Shown: positions 1-5,213 of the stretch, one piece after another | Layout of the letters: each line of letters begins with the position of its first letter | Position numbering within the stretch: the stretch's first letter is position 1 | NCBI GenBank assembly: GCA_945878385.1 | Contig: CAMCTE010000197.1 | Location: forward strand, 1 to 5,213 | Direction: 5' to 3' | Source of the DNA: Azohydromonas lata NBRC 102462 | GTDB lineage: Bacteria > Pseudomonadota > Gammaproteobacteria > Burkholderiales > Burkholderiaceae_C | Length of the DNA stretch: 5,213 bases | Position numbers and translations under genes: made by a program | Notes under the pieces: model-generated | Seen by the model: only the letters and a program-made list of their open reading frames with translations | Database searches by the model: none | What the model was told of the DNA's origin: nothing

Positions 1-1
1 A

Positions 2-1315
2 TTGGATGAGCATGCGGAAGGTGTTCATTCCGCCGAGATTGATGTCGACCTGCGCCGCAGTGGCCGGGACCGAGAAGCCATCATGGCTGATATTCGCCAG
101 CGCCTATCCTCACTGCCTGGGCAGGTGGCGATCGGGCAGCCGATTGGGCATCGGCTGGACCATCTGTTGTCGGGCGTAAGGGCTCAGGTGGCGCTGAAGA
201 TCTTTGGTGACGACACCGACACCTTGCGCGGCCTGGCCGAAGGATTGCGCACCGAATTGGCGACCGTTGCGGGATTGGTCGACCTGACGATTGAAAAGCA
301 GGTGTTGATTCCACAAATCTCGGTTCGACTTGATCACCGAAAAGCCGCCCAGATGGGCTTGGCCCCCGGTGAAGCGGTTCGCGTGCTGCAGACCCTGACC
401 GACGGGGCGCATGGGGCGCAGATCATCGATGGCGTACGCCGCTATGACCTGGTGCTGAGGCTGCCGGATCACCAGCGGTCGCCCCAAGACCTGGCCAGAA
501 CCTTGATCGACACCCCAGCAGGGCGTGTTCCCGTCTCGGCCATCGCAACGGTCGAGGAGACCGATGGACCCAACCAGATCGGCCGAGAAAATGGCCGGCG
601 CCGCATCGTGGTGTACGCCAATACGGACGGGCGCGACATGAGTGAAGTGGTGGCGTCCGTGCGCCAGATCCTCAACAAGCAGGAACTCCCCACGGGATAC
701 TTCATCAGTCTGGAAGGACAATTTCAGGCACAGGAACAGGCCACCAAGCTCATCGCCGGGCTCTCCGTGGTGTCTTTGGTCATGATCGTGCTGGTGCTCT
801 ACTCTCGCTACCAATCCATGGTGCTCACGGCGATCATCATGGCCAATATTCCGTTGGCACTGATCGGCGCAGTGGCGGCCATGTGGATCGCGGGGGTTCA
901 GCTGTCCGTGGCGTCCATGGTCGGATTCATCACACTGGCGGGCATCGCCACCCGCAACGGCATTTTGAAGATCAGCCACTACTTGAATCTGTGTCGCCTG
1001 GAAGGCGAGTCCTTCGGCCAGCCCATGATCATTCGAGGTTCACTGGAACGCTTGACTCCGGTGCTGATGACTGCACTGGTGGCGGCATTCGCGCTGACGC
1101 CACTGCTTCTGGCTGCCGATGCACCGGGCAAAGAGATCCTGCATCCGGTGGCCGTGGTGATCTTCGGCGGGCTGATCAGCTCCACCCTGCTCGACACAGT
1201 ACTGACGCCGGTTTTGTATTGGAGATTCGGAGCAAAAGCAACTGAACAGCTGGTCGGACAACAGGGCACCGATGCAGATGCCGTCGGGACCAAGTCACTT
1301 CGCGAGGCTTATTGA
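2..1315 (+). CDS. Heavy-metal efflux RND transporter permease (CzcA/CusA-like), C-terminal part, 5' truncated by window
   Basis: This is the inner-membrane, proton-driven pump of a tripartite metal exporter of the HME-RND family. The frame is open from the window edge and begins on a TTG that is not a real start. HME pumps are about 1,030-1,060 aa, so roughly 600 N-terminal residues lie upstream. Visible residues 1-240 are the second periplasmic porter and docking region, with GQPIGHRLDHLLSG (45-58) and KIFGDD (66-71), both typical of CzcA-like proteins. Five hydrophobic segments follow at about 250-267, 273-297, 300-315, 352-371 and 380-405, which fits TM8-TM12. The loop GIATRNGILKISHY (314-327) is a variant common in this family. 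The conserved acidic proton-relay residues of TM4 are outside the window. The small secreted-protein gene starts 26 bases after the stop, so the two are probably co-transcribed. The metal cannot be fixed from this part: recalled CusA methionines appear replaced by Ser and His. Family call is firm; substrate is open. Confidence 0.93.
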   Translation: MDEHAEGVHSAEIDVDLRRSGRDREAIMADIRQRLSSLPGQVAIGQPIGHRLDHLLSGVRAQVALKIFGDDTDTLRGLAEGLRTELATVAGLVDLTIEKQVLIPQISVRLDHRKAAQMGLAPGEAVRVLQTLTDGAHGAQIIDGVRRYDLVLRLPDHQRSPQDLARTLIDTPAGRVPVSAIATVEETDGPNQIGRENGRRRIVVYANTDGRDMSEVVASVRQILNKQELPTGYFISLEGQFQAQEQATKLIAGLSVVSLVMIVLVLYSRYQSMVLTAIIMANIPLALIGAVAAMWIAGVQLSVASMVGFITLAGIATRNGILKISHYLNLCRLEGESFGQPMIIRGSLERLTPVLMTALVAAFALTPLLLAADAPGKEILHPVAVVIFGGLISSTLLDTVLTPVLYWRFGAKATEQLVGQQGTDADAVGTKSLREAY

Positions 1316-1329
1316 TTCATCCCCACCTG

Positions 1330-1334
1330 AAGGA
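1330..1334 (+). promoter_or_regulatory. Ribosome binding site for the small secreted protein
   Basis: AAGGA lies seven bases before the ATG at 1342. It decides that start over the upstream in-frame TTG at 1312, which overlaps the RND stop codon and has no comparable site. It also places the signal peptide exactly at the N-terminus. Confidence 0.75.
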
Positions 1335-1341
1335 ATTCATC

Positions 1342-1716
1342 ATGGTCAAAACGATACTCCACCTCCTCACAATGGTGCTGGCGATTGCTTTCACAGCCGG
1401 CGCCCACGCGCACGGCAGTGCCAAACCCAAGCACGGCGGCGTGGTCGCCATGGCCAATGATTTGACATTCGAGCTTGTGGGCACCGCCACCGGAGCGGTG
1501 ATCTACATCGAAGACCACGGCAAACCAATGGCACCCACCGGGATTACAGGGCGGCTCACGGTACTCAGCGGTGCCGAGAAGACTGAAGCGGACTTGGCGG
1601 TGGCGGGAGACCGGCTTGAAGCCAAGGGTGTGAAGCTGGGCCCAGGAACCAAGGTGGTGGCCGCCCTGACAAATCAGGCCAAGAAACCCATCACCGTGCG
1701 CTTCAGCCTCAAATAG
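1342..1716 (+). CDS. Small secreted (periplasmic) protein of unrecognised family, 124 aa, in operon with the RND metal pump
   Basis: I do not recognise a named family. The start at 1342 has a good ribosome binding site. Residues 1-23 form a signal peptide: MVKT, a hydrophobic stretch (LHLLTMVLAIAFTAG), then AHA before a likely signal peptidase I cut at A23/H24. The mature chain is about 101 aa, has no cysteine, and opens with HGSAKPKHGG, which places H24 and H31 near its end. The rest (about 38-124) looks beta-rich, with LTFELVG, AVIYIEDHGKP and a closing KKPITVRFSLK. The IYIEDHGKP stretch recalls short beta-sandwich segments seen in metal-efflux adaptor proteins and periplasmic copper-handling proteins, but the resemblance is weak. 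Its place directly behind an HME-RND pump suggests a periplasmic metal-binding or metal-sensing accessory. That role is inference only. It is the last gene of the operon; the next gene is convergent. Confidence 0.85.
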   Translation: MVKTILHLLTMVLAIAFTAGAHAHGSAKPKHGGVVAMANDLTFELVGTATGAVIYIEDHGKPMAPTGITGRLTVLSGAEKTEADLAVAGDRLEAKGVKLGPGTKVVAALTNQAKKPITVRFSLK

Positions 1717-1739
1717 CCTCATCGCAAAGCGCTATGGCA

Positions 1740-1764
1740 CCCTGGCCAACTCCCGCGCCCAGGG
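1740..1764. terminator. Weak inverted repeat between convergent genes, possible bidirectional terminator
   Basis: CCCTGG (1740-1745) and CCAGGG (1759-1764) can pair across a 13-base loop in the 51-base gap between the small secreted-protein stop and the tviB stop. The position suits termination for both genes. The stem is only six pairs and no T-run follows on either strand, so a Rho-independent terminator is not established. The rest of the gap shows nothing else. Confidence 0.25.
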
Positions 1765-1767
1765 CCC

Positions 1768-3042
1768 TCACAGCCGCAGATCAGCCGCCTGCGCCGGCAG
1801 CGCGTATTTCAAGTCGTACACCAGTGCATGGCCCTTGCCCAGCCGGCGGATGGCAGCCGGCCCCATCTCGGCAAATTCACGGTGAGCCACAGCCAGAACG
1901 ATGGCGTCATACACGCCATCGACTGGCCGATCGAGCAGCCTGACCTGGTGCTCGGACAGGGCCACCTGTGGGTTGGCCCAGGGGTCCATCACATCAACGC
2001 CACAACCTCGAGCCTGCAAGGCCGAAACGATATCGGCCACGCGGGTATTGCGCAGGTCGGGGCAGTTCTCCTTGAAGGTCAAGCCCATGACCAGCACCTT
2101 GGAGCCATCCGCACTGATTCGGCGTGCCGACATCGCCTGCACCAAGCGGTTGGCCACATACAAGCCCATGCCATCGTTCAGTTTGCGCCCGGCCAAGATG
2201 AGTTCCGGGTGATAGCCCAGTGCCTGCGCCTTGTGCGTCAGGTAATAGGGGTCCACGCCAATGCAGTGCCCGCCCACCAAGCCTGGCGTAAACGGAATGA
2301 AGTTCCATTTGCTACGGGCCGCCCGCAGTACCGACTCGGTGTCGATGCCCATGCGGTTGAAGATCTGCGCCAACTCATTGACCAGGGCGATATTGACATC
2401 CCGTTGGGTGTTCTCGATCACCTTGGCCGCCTCAGCCACACGAATGCTCTCGGCCCTGTGCGTACCCGCGGTGATGATTTCACGGTACAAGGCATCCACC
2501 ACGGCCGCGGCTTCAGGGGTTGAGCCCGAAGTCACCTTCACGATGCTGCCCACCGAGCGCTGCCGGTCACCGGGGCTCACGCGCTCGGGGCTGTAGCCGC
2601 AGACGAAGTCGTGGTTGAACCGCAAGCCGGAGTGCTGCTCCAGCACCGGCACGCAATCCTCTTCCGTGCAACCGGGGTAGACAGTGGATTCATAGATGAC
2701 GATGTCGCCCGGCTTCAACACCCGGCCCACGGTTTCGCTGGCCTTGATCAAGGGCGTGAGGTCGGGCCGCTTGTGGCCATCAACCGGCGTGGGCACCGTG
2801 ACGATGTAGCAGTTGGCGCTTCGCAGGTCTTGGGGGTTGGTGGTGCACTTCAGGCCTCGCGCGCCGCGCAGTTCTTCAGCGGTGACTTCACGGGTGGAAT
2901 CGCGGCCACCGTTGATCTCATCCACACGCGGTTGGTGGATGTCAAACCCCAGCACCGGCCGCTTTTGCGCGAAGGCCACTGCCAGGGGCAAACCCACATA
3001 GCCCAGGCCGACAACGGCCAGTTCGAGGTGATCAAGGTTCAT
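1768..3042 (-). CDS. tviB: UDP-N-acetyl-D-glucosamine/galactosamine 6-dehydrogenase, TviB/WbpA type
   Basis: This cytoplasmic NAD-dependent enzyme of the UDP-glucose/GDP-mannose dehydrogenase superfamily oxidises C6 of a UDP-N-acetylhexosamine to the uronic acid, giving a precursor for surface polysaccharide. Counting from the ATG at 3042 (424 aa, the usual length), the Rossmann motif GLGYVG is at 12-17, VPTP at 83-86 and YEST at 117-120. The central domain has EAAKVIENTQRDVN (204-217), and the catalytic cysteine is C260 in GGHCIGVDPYYL. The C-terminal UDP-binding domain has FKENCPDLRNT (323-333). GGHCIGVDPYYLTHKAQ is characteristic of the TviB/WbpA branch rather than of UDP-glucose dehydrogenase. 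A GTG at 3048 would add two residues; neither start has a clear Shine-Dalgarno sequence. The gene is divergent from the initiating transferase and convergent with the metal operon. Whether it acts on the GlcNAc or the GalNAc form cannot be read here; no TviC-like epimerase is in view. All key residues are intact. Confidence 0.93.
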   Translation of the reverse strand: MNLDHLELAVVGLGYVGLPLAVAFAQKRPVLGFDIHQPRVDEINGGRDSTREVTAEELRGARGLKCTTNPQDLRSANCYIVTVPTPVDGHKRPDLTPLIKASETVGRVLKPGDIVIYESTVYPGCTEEDCVPVLEQHSGLRFNHDFVCGYSPERVSPGDRQRSVGSIVKVTSGSTPEAAAVVDALYREIITAGTHRAESIRVAEAAKVIENTQRDVNIALVNELAQIFNRMGIDTESVLRAARSKWNFIPFTPGLVGGHCIGVDPYYLTHKAQALGYHPELILAGRKLNDGMGLYVANRLVQAMSARRISADGSKVLVMGLTFKENCPDLRNTRVADIVSALQARGCGVDVMDPWANPQVALSEHQVRLLDRPVDGVYDAIVLAVAHREFAEMGPAAIRRLGKGHALVYDLKYALPAQAADLRL

Positions 3043-3192
3043 GTGCACTTAAGAAGGTGGAGGTTCAGAAGACGCCATCGATCTTGAAGGCGTGATGGCG
3101 TAAGGCTGCGCCATCATCGGAGTTGCGGCTGTTGATTCATTGAGAATTGAACACTCGCGTGCAATGGGTCCACCGGACACTGTTGGGTACGC
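3043..3192. promoter_or_regulatory. Divergent intergenic region between tviB and the initiating transferase, presumed promoters
   Basis: This 150-base gap must carry the start signals for both divergent genes. The segment at about 3129-3152 is AT-richer than its surroundings, as expected for a promoter, and holds ATTC/GAAT (3135-3138, 3144-3147) as a short imperfect dyad. I found no convincing sigma-70 -35/-10 pair on either strand. On the - strand, GG (3174-3173), ten bases, then GC (3162-3161) with TTGCA at the -12 position resembles part of a sigma-54 promoter pointing to tviB. The -24 part is poor, so this is only a candidate. The inverted repeats at 3073-3116 are listed separately. Confidence 0.5.
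3073..3116. repeat. Three alternating copies of CGCCATC/GATGGCG forming two overlapping inverted repeats
   Basis: CGCCATC is at 3073-3079, its exact inverse GATGGCG at 3094-3100, and CGCCATC again at 3109-3115. The right pair extends to a perfect eight-base stem, TGATGGCG (3093-3100) with CGCCATCA (3109-3116), around an eight-base loop. The left pair has seven bases around a 14-base loop, with an additional ACGCC/GGCGT match (3072-3076, 3089-3093). The middle copy can pair with only one flank at a time. The two direct copies are 36 bases apart. The array sits about 30-75 bases before the tviB start and 75-120 before the transferase start, so it could be an operator or a leader structure of tviB. 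No T-run follows. Confidence 0.6.
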
Positions 3193-4716
3193 ATGAACGG
3201 GCCCGACTCCACCGGTACGCACACCTCCTTCGGGCATGAGATGTTCAAGCGTTCGCCATCCACCGCTTCAGCGTGGTGGTGTGCGGGCCTGGAGCCCTTG
3301 GTGGCCACGCTGGTCTTCTTCCTGCTGGCGGGGTTTCTCGCTCCGATGCGTGAAACGGGCTCTGGGCTTGCTTCAGCCGTGTCCCCATGGCTTCACGGGT
3401 GGCCGGCCGCGGCGTATGCCCGCAGGGCTGTCAGCAGCGTCGATCTCGGCCTTCTGGTGCTGATGTGGGCCATCACCTTCCCGGCGCCCGACCAACTGTT
3501 TGCGCCACGATGGCAGCGTTGGAGCACGGCAGCGGCCAACGCGGTGATGCTGGCGGGTGTGTTGCTGCTGTGCGCCTGGGCCACGCGCGGGCTTCAGGCC
3601 ATGAGCGTGGAACTGTGGGCAGCCTGGGCGGTGGTGACCCCCGTGGCACATCAGAGCGCACTGAGCCTGGTAGGCCACATCTGGACGAAGTGGGCCGCAC
3701 ACACACGACCACCTGGGGCGGTGGTGGTGGGCACGGGCCCCATGGGGATCCGCACGGCCAGGGCCTTGCGCCGCTTGAAGGGCGTGAATGCCAAACGATT
3801 CCTGGGTTGGGTTGAGGTGGACGAAGGACAACGCGAACGGGCACCGACATGCGAATGCCGGGGCCCACGCCGCCGCTGGCGCCTGGGAGGCCTGACGGAA
3901 CTTGAAGCGATGCTGCAGGATGGCCGCGTGCAGGAGGTGTACCTGACGGGGCCTGAGATGGCTGCACATGCCCCGGAAAGCAACCGCTTGTGGAACGCCT
4001 TGCAGGACAGCACAGTGACGGTTCGCTGGATTCCCGATGTGCTGCACGCCCTGGTGGTGCAGGGGCAGATGGGCACATTGGAAGGCTTGCCATTGATCGG
4101 CATGTTGGAATCACCCTATGACGGACCACGCGCGGTGCTCAAGCGGGCCAGCGATGTGGTGCTGGCGCTGTTGGCGCTGGCCCTGCTGTGGCCGCTGATG
4201 CTGGGGATTGCAGCGGCGGTTCGTTGGGATTCCAAGGGTCCGGCCCTGTTCCGCCAGCGGCGCCTGGGTTGCAACGGCCAGGTCATTGAAGTGTGGAAGT
4301 TCCGCACGATGACGGTGATGGAAGACGGAGAACGGATCGAACAGGCGCGGCAGGGTGATGTGCGGATCACGCGCCTGGGTCGAATGCTCAGGCGAACCTC
4401 GCTGGATGAACTCCCGCAGTTCATCAATGTGCTGCAGGGGCGCATGAGTGTGGTGGGCCCCAGGCCGCATGCCCTGGCACACAACGAAGAGTACCGGCAC
4501 CTGGTGACGGCCTACATGGTGCGCCACAAGGTGCGCCCGGGCATCACGGGATGGGCCCAGGTTCATGGGCTGAGAGGTGAAACCGACACGCTGGACAAGA
4601 TGAGGCGCCGGATTGAACACGATCTCTACTACCTTCAGCACTGGTCACTGGCTTTGGACCTGCAGGTGGTGCTGCGCACAATCGGCCTGGTGTTCAAGGA
4701 TGCGCGTGCCTGGTGA
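3193..4716 (+). CDS. Undecaprenyl-phosphate hexose-1-phosphate transferase (EpsB/WcaJ-like) starting exopolysaccharide synthesis
   Basis: This inner-membrane enzyme moves a hexose-1-phosphate, usually glucose-1-P, from a UDP-sugar to undecaprenyl phosphate, the first step of repeat-unit assembly. At 507 aa it is slightly longer than the usual ~460-480. Hydrophobic segments lie at about 34-51, 83-97, 114-132 and 140-160. A Rossmann-like domain follows with VVVGTGPMG (177-185) and runs to about 300. The C-terminal sugar-transferase domain starts at KRASDVV (317-323), has its membrane helix at about 321-342, then KFRTM (369-373), the catalytic Asp-Glu pair in SLDELPQF (D405, E406), VVGPRPH (420-426) and PGITGWAQV (449-457). 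I chose the ATG at 3193, which has only a weak GGG upstream; an ATG at 3241 (residue 17, MFKRSP) is a plausible alternative and would bring the length closer to the family norm. The EpsL-like gene begins 22 bases after the stop, so the two are probably one transcript. The donor sugar is inferred from family similarity. Confidence 0.92.
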   Translation: MNGPDSTGTHTSFGHEMFKRSPSTASAWWCAGLEPLVATLVFFLLAGFLAPMRETGSGLASAVSPWLHGWPAAAYARRAVSSVDLGLLVLMWAITFPAPDQLFAPRWQRWSTAAANAVMLAGVLLLCAWATRGLQAMSVELWAAWAVVTPVAHQSALSLVGHIWTKWAAHTRPPGAVVVGTGPMGIRTARALRRLKGVNAKRFLGWVEVDEGQRERAPTCECRGPRRRWRLGGLTELEAMLQDGRVQEVYLTGPEMAAHAPESNRLWNALQDSTVTVRWIPDVLHALVVQGQMGTLEGLPLIGMLESPYDGPRAVLKRASDVVLALLALALLWPLMLGIAAAVRWDSKGPALFRQRRLGCNGQVIEVWKFRTMTVMEDGERIEQARQGDVRITRLGRMLRRTSLDELPQFINVLQGRMSVVGPRPHALAHNEEYRHLVTAYMVRHKVRPGITGWAQVHGLRGETDTLDKMRRRIEHDLYYLQHWSLALDLQVVLRTIGLVFKDARAW

Positions 4717-4730
4717 TGTGAACAGGCACG
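4705..4730 (+). other. Hairpin spanning the transferase stop codon, upstream of the EpsL-like start
   Basis: CGTGCCTG (4705-4712) pairs perfectly with CAGGCACG (4723-4730) around a ten-base loop that contains the TGA stop (4714-4716). No T-run follows, so it is unlikely to be a Rho-independent terminator within what looks like an operon. The right arm holds the only purine-rich bases just upstream of the next ATG (4739), so the stem could limit initiation there unless ribosomes finishing the upstream gene open it. That coupling role is inference. Confidence 0.4.
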
Positions 4731-4738
4731 GGCACTCA

Positions 4739-5213
4739 ATGGCCTGCTTACCCAGATGCTTCGCGGCACAAGCACTCGCATGGTGGGTGGGTTTGGCAGC
4801 CATGACCGCCTGGGCACAGCCCTCCCCTGCGGGCGCTGACCGCGGCACGCTTGCAGTCGAGCAGGCCTGGATGCACGAGCGCAACCCCACGCGCTTGGCG
4901 CCGGGCCTGCCCACAGCGGCCGATGTGGCGCGCATGTCAATGGTGGATGGGGCTTACAGCGGCACTTGGGGGCGACAACGCTGGTCGGGAACCGGCCGTT
5001 TGTCCAGCACGCACTACGCCAACGAAGGCGCGCTGAACCATGAGGCCTATCGGCTGGGTACAGCCCTGGACCTGCAGACCGCAGGTGATTGGGGTGCGCG
5101 TGCAAGTTGGCGCCAACAGCGTGAGCCCCTGGAGGGCCAACTGAGGCTGGTCCCCGACACCGGGGAGCGCCGGCAACAGACGGTGGCGCAATACGGCGCG
5201 GCCTTGTTGTGGG
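4739..5213 (+). CDS. EpsL-like outer-membrane beta-barrel protein of exopolysaccharide export, 3' truncated by window
   Basis: An open frame of 158 codons runs from ATG 4739 off the window end. Residues 1-26 are a signal peptide: MACLPRC, a hydrophobic core (LAWWVGLAAMTAWA), and a likely cut at AWA/Q27. The mature part has no membrane helix. It shows alternating polar/hydrophobic strands rich in W, Y, R and G, as in outer-membrane barrels: YSGTWGRQRWSGTGRL (73-88), a turn with HYANEGALNHEAYRLG (92-107), ALDLQ (109-113), then GARASWRQQRE (119-129). The order NPTRL, strand ending in RQRW, Y-x(5)-L-x(3)-Y, then a short strand pair resembles the N-terminus of EpsL, the putative outer-membrane component of exosortase-B-associated EPS loci. 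The first gene downstream of an EpsB-type transferase is also where EpsL is expected. The start has no strong ribosome binding site; a GTG at 4718 is an in-frame alternative without better support. Barrel assignment is likely; the EpsL name is moderately supported. Confidence 0.72.
   Translation, partial: MACLPRCFAAQALAWWVGLAAMTAWAQPSPAGADRGTLAVEQAWMHERNPTRLAPGLPTAADVARMSMVDGAYSGTWGRQRWSGTGRLSSTHYANEGALNHEAYRLGTALDLQTAGDWGARASWRQQREPLEGQLRLVPDTGERRQQTVAQYGAALLW

Noticed and set aside
110..979. Long open frame (289 codons) on the - strand opposite the RND gene
   Set aside because: It lies wholly antisense to a clearly conserved pump. Its protein is rich in H, R, Q and G with no domain or membrane pattern, as expected for a GC-rich shadow frame.
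1316..1341. Possible independent promoter for the small secreted protein
   Set aside because: The 26-base gap is too short for a promoter and holds only the ribosome binding site; co-transcription with the pump is the simpler reading.
1761..1768. Eight-base palindrome AGGGCCCT next to the tviB stop
   Set aside because: It is too short and too common in GC-rich DNA to call a site on its own; it partly overlaps the weak terminator candidate.
1828..2523. + strand open frame of 231 codons opposite tviB
   Set aside because: tviB on the other strand has intact family motifs from end to end; this frame has no recognisable protein features.
3373..4129. Overlapping - strand open frames (224 and 218 codons) opposite the transferase
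   Set aside because: Both are antisense to a well-recognised enzyme and give low-complexity P/R/H-rich translations without any motif.
4635..5105. - strand open frame of 156 codons over the transferase 3' end and the EpsL-like gene
   Set aside because: It crosses two coding genes on the other strand. The + frame from 4739 has a textbook signal peptide and barrel pattern, which explains this stretch better.
1..5213. CRISPR array, tRNA/rRNA gene, insertion sequence or attachment site
   Set aside because: No regularly spaced long repeats, no cloverleaf-like sequence, no transposase or integrase motifs and no terminal inverted repeats were seen; the strands are almost fully accounted for by five genes.

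Overview
The window is GC-rich, with dense coding, short intergenic gaps and codons strongly biased to G/C at the third position. Its gene content (a heavy-metal RND pump, a TviB-type sugar-nucleotide dehydrogenase, an EpsB/WcaJ-type initiating transferase and an EpsL-like outer-membrane protein) fits a betaproteobacterium of the order Burkholderiales, for example the Rubrivivax/Leptothrix/Ideonella group. That placement is an inference from protein character, not from a database search.

Layout. (1) Bases 1-1716, + strand: the 3' end of a metal-efflux operon. It holds the C-terminal ~437 residues of an HME-family RND permease, then, 26 bases later, a small secreted protein of 124 aa with a histidine-containing mature N-terminus. 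(2) Bases 1717-1767: a short gap between convergent genes with one weak inverted repeat. (3) Bases 1768-3042, - strand: a complete tviB-like UDP-N-acetyl-hexosamine dehydrogenase. (4) Bases 3043-3192: a 150-base divergent intergenic region, locally AT-richer, with three copies of CGCCATC/GATGGCG that can form two mutually exclusive hairpins. (5) Bases 3193-4716, + strand: a complete polyprenyl-phosphate hexose-1-phosphate transferase that starts a polysaccharide repeat unit. (6) Bases 4739-5213, + strand: the N-terminal 158 residues of a secreted, probably beta-barrel, EpsL-like outer-membrane protein cut by the window edge. It was found by translating the open frame that runs off the end.

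How the genes work together. The left part is a trans-envelope metal export module whose outer-membrane factor, adaptor and first half of the pump lie upstream of the window. The right part is the start of an exopolysaccharide locus: the transferase loads the first sugar onto undecaprenyl phosphate, the divergent dehydrogenase can supply a uronic-acid-type N-acetylhexosamine precursor, and the outer-membrane protein probably takes part in export. The initiating transferase followed by an EpsL-like protein resembles the EPS loci linked to exosortase B/PEP-CTERM in betaproteobacteria. No exosortase or PEP-CTERM gene is visible here.

No RNA gene, mobile element, CRISPR array or attachment site could be supported. 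I see no clear new system. The most unusual points are the competing inverted repeats in the divergent region, a hairpin across the transferase stop codon, and the small unclassified protein behind the RND pump.
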